Source of the DNA: Balanoglossus misakiensis
Taxonomy: Eukaryota > Hemichordata
DNA length: 64,000 nt
Direction: 5' to 3'
NCBI GenBank assembly: GCA_040954595.2
Contig: CM082583.2
Location: 13,640,001-13,704,000 of the forward strand
Shown here piece after piece: positions 51,016 to 62,400 of the stretch (position 1 is its first letter; the number at the start of each line of letters is the position of its first letter). The translations under genes were made by a program, and so were the position numbers. Under the pieces are notes generated by a model. It made no database searches, was not told the origin of the DNA, and saw only the letters and a program-made list of their open reading frames with translations.

Positions 51016-51321
51016 TTAAAGGGACAAAGTCTTTCTCCCACTGCCCTTTTTTCCATTAATTATATTTGATACAAGACACCGTTTGTTATTCTACAAGTGG
51101 ATATATAGTGAATGAACGTTCAACCACACACAACTTCCGTCCCTCTTATAGACAGGAGAGTGAAAAAACTCGCCAAAATGAATAATCGTTCTTTACCATT
51201 TATTAATTTGGGGCGAGTTTTTACTCTCATATCATACAAGTGGGATGGAAGTTTTGTGTGGTTGATCATTGATGCACTATATATCCACATGTACATTAAC
51301 ATGAACAGTGTCTTGTATCAA
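51016..51321 (+). mobile_element. Foldback MITE, AGGGACAAAGTC family, copy 2
   Basis: It begins after TTAA (51016-51019) with AGGGACAAAGTCTTTC. Arms 51066-51174 and 51212-51321 are imperfect inverted repeats: TTGATACAAGACAC at the outer left matches GTGTCTTGTATCAA at the outer right, and ACTCGCC matches GGCGAGT at the loop. The outer ~45 bases of the left end have no partner on the right, so the right end is truncated where the satellite restarts. Confidence 0.85.
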
Positions 51322-54300
51322 GCCAATAAAGTACTTGCATGATGGCAGATGAAGCAAGGTCAAGCATGAAGACTGATGTTTAATTTCTAAATGGTGCCAA
51401 CGGGAGAAGTGGACAAGGACTTGGTCTTGCAGTCAGCCAATAAATATCCTGCATGATGGCAGATGAAGATATTTGGATGTCAAATAAAGAACACATACAG
51501 GTTTGCAGTCAACATTTAAAGAGTGTATATAGTGTTGGAACAAATCCAAGCTTAACTCGTTGAATCAATTTTATAAAATATGTCACCACTTTGTTCATTG
51601 ATCATGAATATTTTTTTTTCTGTTGTTTTGTTAGAATATGGCGAAGAGTGCAGGCTGATGTTGTGTATCTGAATGTTGCCATTGGTAGAAGTGGACAAGG
51701 ACTTGGTCTTGCTTTCACTCAATAAACTCTGCATTATGGCAGATGAAGATATTTGGATGTCAAATAAAGAAAACATACAGGTTTGCAGTCAACATTTTAA
51801 GAGTGTATATAGTGTTGGAACAAATCCAAACTTAACTCATTGAATCAATTTTATAAAATATGTCACCACTTTGTTCATTGATCATGAATAATTTGTTTTG
51901 TTTTGTTTTGTTAGAATATGGCGAAGAGTGCAGGCTGATGTTGTGTATCTGAATGTTGCCATTGGTAGAAGTGGACAAGGACATGGTTTCCCAGTCACCC
52001 AATAAACTACTTGCATGTTGTCAGATGAAGATATTTGGATGTGAAATAAAGAAAACATACAGGTTTGCAGTCAACATTTTAAGAGTATTTATAGTGTTGG
52101 AACAAATCCAAATTTAACTCATTGTATCAATTTATACAATCTTTCGCCAATTTATTCATTAATCATGGATAAAAAAATTCAGTTCTTTTGTTAGAATATG
52201 GCGAAGAGTGCAGGCTGATGTTTTTATCCAGATATTGCCAATGGTAGAAGTGGACAAAGACTTGGTCTTGCAGTCACCCCATAAACTATTTGCATGACGG
52301 CAGATGAACATATCTGGTTGTCAAATGAAGAAAATATAAAGGTTTGTAGTCAACATTTTAAGAGTGTATATAGTATTGGAACACATCCAAATTTAACTCA
52401 TTGAATCAATTTAAACAATCTTTCGCCAATTTGTTCATTAATCATGAATAATTTTTTTCTGTCCTTTTGTTAGAATATGGCGAAGAGTGCAGGCTGATGT
52501 TTTTATCCAGATATTGCCAATGGTAGAAGTGGACAATTACTTGGTCTTGCACTCACCCCATAAACTATTTGCATGATGGCAGATGAACATATCTGGTTGT
52601 CAAATGAAGAAAATATAAAGGTTTGTAGTCAACATTTTAAGAGTGTATATAGTGTTGGAACAAATCCAAACTTAACTCATTGAATCAATTTTATAAAATA
52701 TGTCACCACTTTGTTCATTGATCATGAATAATTTGTTTTGTTTTGTTTTGTTAGAATATGGCGAAGAGTGCAGACTGATGTTGTGTATCTGAATGTTGCC
52801 ATTGGTAGAAGTGGACAAGGACATGGTTTCCCAGTCACCCAATAAACTACTTGCATGATGTCAGATGAAGATATTTGGATGTGAAATAAAGAACACATAC
52901 AGGTTTGCAGTCAACATTTTAAGAGTATTTATAGTGTTGGAACAAATCCAAATTTAACTCATTGAATCAAATTATACAATCTTTCGCCAATTTATTCATT
53001 AATCATGGATAAAAAAATTCAGTTCTTTTGTTAGAATATGGCGAAGAGTGCAGGCTGATGTTTTTATGCAGATATTGCCAATGGTAGAAGTGGACAAGGA
53101 CTTGGTCTTGCACTCACCCCATAAACTATTTGCATGATGGCAGATGAACATATCTGGTTGTCAAATGAAGAAAATATAAAGGTTTGTAGTCAACATTTTA
53201 AGAGTGTATATAGTATTGGAACACATCCAAATTTAACTCATTGAATCAATTTACGCAATCTTTCGCCAATTTGTTCATTAATCATGGATCAAATTTTTCT
53301 GTTCTTTTGTTAGAATATGGCGAAGAGTGCAGGCTGATGTTTTTATCCAGATATTGCTAATGCTAGAAGTGGACAAGGATTTGGTCTTGCACTCACCCCA
53401 TAAACTATTTGCATGATGGCAGATGAACATATCTGGTTGTCAAATGAAGAAAATATAAAGGTTTGTAGTCAACATTTTAAGAGTGCGTATAGTATACGAA
53501 CACATCCAAATTTAACTCATTGAATCAATTAAAACAATCTTTCGCCAATTTTTTCATTAATCATGAATAATTTTTTTCTGTCCTTTTGTTAGAATATGGC
53601 GAAGAGTGCAGGCTGATGTTTTTATCCAGATATTGCCAATGCTAGAAGTGGACAAGGATTTGGTCTTGCACTCACCCCATAAACTATTTGCATGATGGCA
53701 GATGAACATATCTGGTTGTCAAATGAAGAAAATATAAAGGTTTGTAGTCAACATTTTAAGAGTGTGTATTGTGTTGGAACAAATCCAAACTTAACTCATT
53801 GAATCAATTTTATAAAATATGTCACCACTTTGTTCATTGATCATGAATAATTTGTTTTGTTTTGTTTTGTTAGAATATGGCGAAGAGTGCAGGCTGATGT
53901 TGTGTATCTGAATGTTGCCATTGGTAGAAGTGGACAAGGACATGGTTTCCCAGTCACCCAATAAACTACTTGCATGATGTCAGATGAAGATATTTGGATG
54001 TGAAATAAAGAACACATACAGGTTTGCAGTCAACATTTTAAGAGTATTTATAGTGTTGGAACAAATCCAAATTTAACTCATTGAATCAAATTATACAATC
54101 TTTCGCCAATTTATTCATTAATCATGGATAAAAAAATTCAGTTCTTTTGTTAGAATATGGCGAAGAGTGCAGGCTGATGTTTTTATCCAGATATTGCCAA
54201 TGGTAGAAGTGGACAAGGACTTGGTCTTGCACTCACCCCATAAACTATTTGCATGATGGCAGATGAACATATCTGGTTGTCAAATGAAGAAAATATAAAG

Positions 54301-55195
54301 GTTTGTAGTCAACATTTTAAGAGTGTATATAGTATTGGAACACATCCAAATTTAACTCATTGAATCAATTTATGCAATCTTTCGCCAATTTTTTCATTAA
54401 TCATGAATAATTTTTTTCTGTCCTTTTGTTAGAATATGGCGAAGAGTGCAGGCTGATGTTTTTATCCAGATATTGCCAATGCTAGAAATGGACAAGGATT
54501 TGGTCTTGCACTCACCCCATAAACTATTTGCATGATGGCAGATGAACATATCTGGTTGTCAAATGAAGAAAATATAAAGGTTTGTAGTCAACATTTTAAG
54601 AGTGTATATAGTATTGGAACACATCCAAATTTAACTCATTGAATCAATTTATACAATCTTTCGCCAATTTGTTCATTAATCATGGATCAAATTTTTCTGT
54701 TCTTTTGTTAGAATATGGCGAAGAGTGCAGGCTGATGTTTTGATCCAGATATTGCCAATGGTAGAAGTGGACAAGGACTTGGTCTTGCACTCACCCCATA
54801 AACTATTTGCATGATGGCAGATTAACATATCTGGTTGTCAAATGAAGAAAATATAAAGGTTTGTAGTCAACATTTTAAGAGTGCGTATAGTATACGAATA
54901 CATCCAAATTTAACTCTTTGAATAAATTTATCCAATCTTTCGCTAATTTGTTCATTAATCATGGATAAAAAATTTCTGTTCTTTTGTTAGAATATGGCGA
55001 AGAGTGCAGGCTGATGTTTTGATCCAGATATTGCCAATGGTAGAAGTGGACAAGGACTTGGTCTTGCACTCACCCCATAAACTATTTGCATGATGGCAGA
55101 TGAACATATCTGGTTGTCAAATGAAGAAAATATAAAGGTTTGTAGTCAACATTTTATGAGTGTATATAGTATTGGAAAACATCCAAATTTAACAT
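51322..55195 (+). repeat. ~279-bp satellite, second block (~13 units)
   Basis: It restarts with the same leader sequence found at 42095-42420 (GCCAATAAAGTACTTGCATGATG, then GAAGCAAGGTCAAGCATGAA). A divergent unit type with spacer (TTTTG)n and the frame IWRRVQADVVYLNVAIGRSG recurs with its box at 51911, 52751 and 53870. In that type CCCAATAAAC overlaps a stop codon with a canonical AATAAA. The last units near 54.9-55.2 kb are diverged. Confidence 0.94.
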
Positions 55196-55928
55196 AAGCT
55201 GAATGAATCAATGCTATAAAACGTGTCATCACTTCATTAATTAAAAGCGAATCAATTTTTTTTTCTGTTACTTTCTTAGCTCAAGCTGAAGTGTGAAGAC
55301 TGGTGATTTTCCAAATGATGATGATGGTAGAAATGGACAAGGACTTGGTCTACCAGCAACCCAATAAAATACTTGCATCTTGGCAGATGAAGTCTGAATG
55401 CAAAATAAAGAGAAGACATAGATTTTCTGTCGGCATTTTAAGAGTTTATAATGAGAATGAAGAGAAAACTTATAGATTGTCTTCCGTCCAGTTTTCTTAT
55501 AAAGTGACACAATCTCTCTTTTTGAGCTTTGAATGTTGTCAAGTATACATTGAATACTTGCATTAAATTTTTGTGTTAAAAAATAATGATTTTTAAAATC
55601 ACCATTCTGTATCAAACGAAATTAATCTCTAAAAGATCAAAAAGAGAGAATGTTGCTGTTTAATCTAATGATACAGTGGGGACTATGACATTGACTTTCC
55701 TTACATGTTCCCTTGAGCTCACTGGTTATGTGTTATGATAAGGAATGATTCAGATTAGGACACAGTATTAATTATTTAACTGTAGCCTAAATGTCCATAG
55801 ATACAGTATTTCTTAGAATTACAAGTTTGCACAGAGCAAACTTTGTTCAGTGAATTTTGCAGTCAAAGGAATTTGATTCAATTTATGAAATTGTTTGTGC
55901 CATTTCAGCCATTTGTTAATTTCAACAC

Positions 55929-56016
55929 TAAACCTAACCCTAACCCTAACCCTACCCCTACCCCTAACCCTTACCCTAACCCTAACCCTAACCCTAACCC
56001 TAACCCTAACCCTAAC
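55929..56016. repeat. Interstitial telomere-type (CCCTAA)n array
   Basis: About 88 bases of CCCTAA units with a few CCCTACC variants. The equivalent position in F1 (about 41.22-41.26 kb) has no array, only scattered CTAAC words (ACGTACTAACACACCATTAACTAACTATAAC). Confidence 0.93.
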
Positions 56017-56226
56017 AACTAATACTTTGGCTGGAATGGTAAACAGGCTCGGGGAAACTTTGTTTAATAATGGTCTCCAATTTGTTCACCAGTTAAAAGT
56101 TCACTGATGAAAATATGTTTAAGTATTGTATTGTAATTCAATTTAAATTAGCTGTCATTCCCAAAACCTGATAGTGAAGGTCAGGAAAATTAAAAAAATT
56201 GAATTGTATGGGTACAAAATTGTTCT

Positions 56227-56425
56227 CTATGTATGCATTTATGAATGTATGTAATGTATGTATGTATGTAATGTATGTATGTATGTATGTATGTATGTAT
56301 GTATGTATGTATGTATGTATGCATGTATGCATGTATGCATGTATGCATGTATGCATGTATGCATGTATGCATGTATGTAATGTGTGCATGTATGTATAAA
56401 ATGTATTCATGCATGTATTAGTGTA
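56227..56425. repeat. (GTAT)n / (GCATGTAT)n array in F2
   Basis: The counterpart of the 41.47-41.84 kb array, shorter and with the same order: composite, pure GTAT, then GCATGTAT units. Confidence 0.95.
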
Positions 56426-56485
56426 TGCGTATGTGAATTCCTAATGCATCCTTGTCCGAATTTTAACTTGTCATGTAATTACTAC

Positions 56486-59400
56486 GCCCACATTCACCGC
56501 GCCGTTAAGACAGCAAGTCGAGTGCAACTTGGCCCACTTTAACCGCGCCGTTAGGACAGCAAGTCAACCGCAACCTGGCCCACTTTCACCGCGCTGTTAG
56601 GACAGCAAGTCGACCGCAACCTGGCACACTTTCACCGCGCCGTCAGGACAGCAAGTCAACCGCAACCTGGCCCACTTTCACCGTGCCGTTAGGACAGCAA
56701 GTCGACCGCAACCTGGCCCACTTTCACCACGCCGTTAGGACAGCAAGTCGACCGCTACCTGGCCCACTTTCACCGCGCCGTTAGGACAGCAAGTCGACCG
56801 CAACCTGGCCCACTTTCACCGCGCCGTCAGGACAGCAAGTCGACCGCAACCTGGCCCACTTTCACCGCGCCGTCAGGACAGCAAGTCGACCGCAACCTGG
56901 CCCACTTTCACCGCGCCGTCAGGACAGCAAGTCGACCGCAACCTGGCCCACTTTAACCGCGCCGTCAGGACAGCAAGTCGACCGCAACCTGGCCCACTTT
57001 CACCGCGCCGTCAGGACAGCAAGTCGACCGCAACCTGGCCCACTTTCACCGCGCTGTTAGGACAGCAAGTCGACCGCAACCTGGCACACTTTCACCGCGC
57101 CGTCAGGACAGCAAGTCGACCGCAACCTGGCACACTTTCACCGCGCCGTCAGGACAGCAAGTCAACCGCAACCTGGCCCACTTTCACCGCGCTGTTAGGA
57201 CAGCAAGTCGACCGCAACCTGGCACACTTTCACCGTGCCGTTAGGACAGCAAGTCGACCGCAACCTGGCACACTTTAACCGCACCGTTAGGACAGCAAGT
57301 CAACCGCAACCTGGCCCACTTTCACCGCGCTGTTAGGACAGCAAGTCGACCGCAACCTGGCACACTTTCACCGCGCCGTCAGGACAGCAAGTCAACCGCA
57401 ACCTGGCCCACTTTCACCGCGCTGTTAGGACAGCAAGTCGACCGCAACCTGGCCCACTTTCACCGCGCCGTTAGGACAGCAAGTCGACCGCAACCTGGCC
57501 CACTTTCACCGCGCCGTTAGGACAGCAAGTCGACCGCAACCTGGCACACTTTCACCGCGCCGTCAGGACAGCAAGTCGACCGCAACCTGGCACACTTTCA
57601 CCGCGCCGTCAGGACAGCAAGTCGACCGCAACCTGGCCCACTTTCACCGCGCTGTTAGGACAGCAAGTCGACCGCAACCTGGCACACTTTCACCGCGCCG
57701 TTAGTACAGCAAGTCGACCGCAACCTGGCCCACTTTCACCGCGCCGTTAGGACAGCAAGTCGACCGCAACCTGGCCCACTTTCACCGAGCCGTCAGGACA
57801 GCAAGTCGACCGCAACCTGGCCCACTTTCACCGCGCCGTCAGGTCAGCAAGTCGACCGCAACCTGGCCCACTTTCACCGCGCCGTCAGGACAGCAAGTCG
57901 ACCGCAACCTTGCACACTTTCACCGCGCCGTCAGGACAGCAAGTCGACCGCAACCTGGCACACTTTCACCGCGCTGTTAGGACAGCAAGTCGACCGCAAC
58001 CTGGCACACTTTCACCGCGCCGTCAGGACAGCAAGTCGACCGCAACCTGGCACACTTTCACCGCGCCGTTAGGACAGCAAGTCAACCGCAACTTGGCCCA
58101 CTTTCACCGCGCCGTTAGGACAGCAAGTCGACCGCAACTTGGCCCACTTTCACTGCGCTGTTAGGACAGCAAGTCGACCGCAACCTGGCCCACTTTCACC
58201 GCGCTGTTAGGACAGCAAGTCGACCGCAACCTGGCCCACTTTCACCGCGCCGTTAGGACAGCAAGTCGACCGCAACCTGGCCCACTTTCACCGCGCCGTT
58301 AGGACAGCAAGTCGACCGCAACCTGGCCCACTTTCACCGCGCCGTCAGGACAGCAAGTCGACCGCAACCTGGCCCACTTTCACCGCGCTGTTAGGACAGC
58401 AAGTCGACCGCAACCTGGCACACTTTCACCGCGCCGTCAGGACAGCAAGTCAACCGCAACCTGGCCCACTTTCACCGCGCTGTTAGGACAGCAAGTCAAC
58501 CGCAACCTGGCACACTTTCACCGCGCCGTCAGGACAGCAAGTCGACCGCAACCTGGCCCACTTTCACCGTGCCGTTAGGACAGCAAGTCGACCGCAACCT
58601 GGCCCACTTTCACCGCGCCATTAGGACAGCAAGTCGACCGCAACCTGGCCCACTTTCACCGCGCCGTTAGGACAGCAAGTCGACCGCAACCTGGCCCACT
58701 TTCACCGCGCTGTTAGGACAGCAAGTCGACCGCAACCTGGCACACTTTCACCGCGCCGTCAGGACAGCAAGTCAACCGCAACCTGGCCCACTTTCACCGC
58801 GCTGTTAGGACAGCAAGTCGACCGCAACCTGGCACACTTTCACCGCGCCGTCAGGACAGCAAGTCAACCGCAACCTGGCCCACTTTCACCGCGCCGTCAG
58901 GACAGCAAGTCGACCGCAACCTGGCCCACTTTCACCGCCCCGTCAGGACAGCAACCTGGCCCACTTTCACCGCGCCGTTAGGACAGCAAGTCGACCGCAA
59001 CCTGGCCAACTTTCACCGCGCTGTTAGGACAGCAAGTCGACCGCAACCTGGCACACTTTCACCGCGCCGTCAGGACAGCAAGTCAACCGCAACCTGGCCC
59101 ACTTTCACCGCGCTGTTAGGACAGCAAGTCGACCGCAACCTGGCCCACTTTCACCGCGCCGTTAGGACAGCAAGTCGACCGCAACCTGGCACACTTTCAC
59201 CGCGCCGTCAGGACAGCAAGTCGACCGCAACCTGGCACACTTTCACCGCGCCGTCAGGACAGCAAGTCGACCGCAACCTGGCCCACTTTCACCGCGCTGT
59301 TAGGACAGCAAGTCGACCGCAACCTGGCCCACTTTCACCGCGCCGTTAGGACAGCAAGTCAACCGCAACCTGGCCCACTTTCACCGCGCCGTTAGGACAG

Positions 59401-62400
59401 CAAGTCGACCGCAACTTGGCCCACTTTCACTGCGCTGTTAGGACAGCAAGTCGACCGCAACCTGGCCCACTTTCACCGCGCCGTTAGGACAGCAAGTCGA
59501 CCGCAACCTGGCCCACTTTCACCGCGCCGTTAGGACAGCAAGTCGACCGCAACCTGGCCCACTTTCACCGCGCCGTCAGGACAGCAAGTCGACCGCAACC
59601 TGGCCCACTTTCACCGCGCTGTTAGGACAGCAAGTCGACCGCAACCTGGCACACTTTCACCGCGCCGTCAGGACAGCAAGTCAACCGCAACCTGGCCCAC
59701 TTTCACCGCGCTGTTAGGACAGCAAGTCAACCGCAACCTGGCACACTTTCACCGCGCCGTCAGGACAGCAAGTCGACCGCAACCTGGCCCACTTTCACCG
59801 CGCCGTTAGGACAGCAAGTCGACCGCAACCTGGCCCACTTTCACCGCGCCATTAGGACAGCAAGTCGACCGCAACCTGGCCCACTTTCACCGCGCCGTTA
59901 GGACAGCAAGTCGACCGCAACCTGGCCCACTTTCACCGCGCTGTTAGGACAGCAAGTCGACCGCAACCTGGCACACTTTCACCGCGCCGTCAGGACAGCA
60001 AGTCGACCGCAACCTGGCACACTTTCACCGCGCCGTCAGGACAGCAAGTCAACCGCAACCTGGCCCACTTTCACCGCGCTGTTAGGACAGCAAGTCAACC
60101 GCAACCTGGCACACTTTCACCGCGCCGTCAGGACAGCAAGTCGACCGCAACCTGGCCCACTTTCACCGCCCCGTCAGGACAGCAACCTGGCCCACTTTCA
60201 CCGCGCCGTTAGGACAGCAAGTCGACCGCAACCTGGCCAACTTTCACCGCGCTGTTAGGACAGCAAGTCGACCGCAACCTGGCACACTTTCACCGCGCCG
60301 TCAGGACAGCAAGTCGACCGCAACCTGGCACACTTTCACCGCGCCGTCAGGACAGCAAGTCAACCGCAACCTGGCCCACTTTCACCGCGCTGTTAGGACA
60401 GCAAGTCGACCGCAACCTGGCCCACTTTCACCGCGCCGTTAGGACAGCAAGTCGACCGCAACCTGGCACACTTTCACCGCGCCGTCAGGACAGCAAGTCG
60501 ACCGCAACCTGGCACACTTTCACCGCGCCGTCAGGACAGCAAGTCGACCGCAACCTGGCCCACTTTCACCGCGCTGTTAGGACAGCAAGTCGACCGCAAC
60601 CTGGCCCACTTTCACCGCGCCGTTAGGACAGCAAGTCGACCGCAACCTGGCCCACTTTCACCGCGCCGTCAGGACAGCAAGTCGACCGCAACCTGGCCCA
60701 CTTTCACCGCGCCGTCAGGACAGCAAGTCGACCGCAACCTGGCCCACTTTCACCGCGCCGTCAGGACAGCAAGTCGACCGCAACCTGGCACACTTTCACC
60801 GCGCCGTCAGGACAGCAAGTCGACCGCAACCTGGCCCACTTTCACCGCGCCGTCAGGACAGCAAGTCGACCGCAACCTGGCACACTTTCACCGCGCTGTT
60901 AGGACAGCAAGTCAACCGCAACCTGGCCCACTTTCACCGCGCCGTCAGGACAGCAAGTCGACCGCAACCTGGCCCACTTTCACCGCGCTGTTAGGACAGC
61001 AAGTCGACCGCAACCTGGCACACTTTCACCGCGCCGTCAGGACAGCAAGTCAACCGCAACCTGGCCCACTTTCACCGCGCCGTCAGGACAGCAAGTCGAC
61101 CGCAACCTGGCCCACTTTCACCGCGCCGTTAGGACAGCAAGTCGACCGCAACCTAGCCCACTTTCACCGCGCTGTTAGGACAGCAAGTCGACCGCAACCT
61201 GGCACACTTTCACCGCGCCGTCAGGACAGCAAGTCAACCACAACCTGGCCCACTTTCACCGCGCTGTTAGGACAGCAAGTCAACCGCAACCTGGCACACT
61301 TTCACCGCGCCGTCAGGACAGCAAGTCGACCGCAACCTGGCCCACTTTCACCGCGCCGTTAGGACAGCAAGTCGACCGCAACCTGGCCCACTTTCACCGC
61401 GCCATTAGGACAGCAAGTCGACCGCAACCTGGCCCACTTTCACCGCGCCGTTAGGACAGCAAGTCGACCGCAACCTGGCCCACTTTCACCGCGCTGTTAG
61501 GACAGCAAGTCGACCGCAACCTGGCACACTTTCACCGCGCCGTCAGGACAGCAAGTCAACCGCAACCTGGCCCACTTTCACCGCGCTGTTAGGACAGCAA
61601 GTCGACCGCAACCTGGCACACTTTCACCGCGCCGTCAGGACAGCAAGTCAACCGCAACCTGGCCCACTTTCACCGCGCCGTCAGGACAGCAAGTCGACCG
61701 CAACCTGGCCCACTTTCACCGCCCCGTCAGGACAGCAACCTGGCCCACTTTCACCGCGCTGTTAGGACAGCAAGTCGACCGCAACCTGGCCAACTTTCAC
61801 CGCGCTGTTAGGACAGCAAGTCGACCGCAACCTGGCACACTTTCACCGCGCCGTCAGGACAGCAAGTCAACCGCAACCTGGCCCACTTTCACCGCGCTGT
61901 TAGGACAGCAAGTCGACCGCAACCTGGCCCACTTTCACCGCGCCGTTAGGACAGCAAGTCGACCGCAACCTGGCACACTTTCACCGCGCTGTCAGGACAG
62001 CAAGTCGACCGCAACCTGGCACACTTTCACCGCGCCGTCAGGACAGCAAGTCAACCGCAACTTGGCCCACTTTCACCGCGCTGTTAGGACAGCAAGTCGA
62101 CCGCAACCTGGCACACTTTCACCGCGCCGTTAGGACAGCAAGTCGACCGCAACCTGGCACACTTTCACCGCGCCGTCAGGACAGCAAGTCAACCGCAACC
62201 TGGCCCACTTTAACCGCGCCGTTAGGACAGCAAGTCAACCGCAACCTGGATCACTTTCACCGCGCTGTTAGGACAGCAAGTCGACCGCAACCTGGCACAC
62301 TTTCACCGCGCCGTCAGGACAGCAAGTCGACCGCAACCTGGCCCACTTTCACCGCGCTGTTAGGACAGCAAGTCGACCGCAACCTGGCCCACTTTCACCG

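Larger units (their letters stand above)
55267..56477 (+). repeat. Right flank copy (F2) of the duplicated segment
   Basis: It begins with a diverged satellite leader (frame TGDFPNDDDGRNGQGLGLPA then TQ and stop, 55300-55366) and continues as the counterpart of F1: AAATAAAGAGAAGACAT, CATTGACTTTCCTTACATGTTCCCTTGA, TAACTGTAGCCTAAATGTCC, ACTAATACTTTGGCTGG and TCCTTGTCCGAATTTTAACTTG. It lacks the ACAT array of F1 and instead carries a CCCTAA array. Confidence 0.8.

Noticed and set aside
57910-58164. 84-codon frame in the GC-rich array
   Set aside because: The 46-bp unit shifts phase every monomer; the frame exists only because most variants lack stops. No start context or splice signals.
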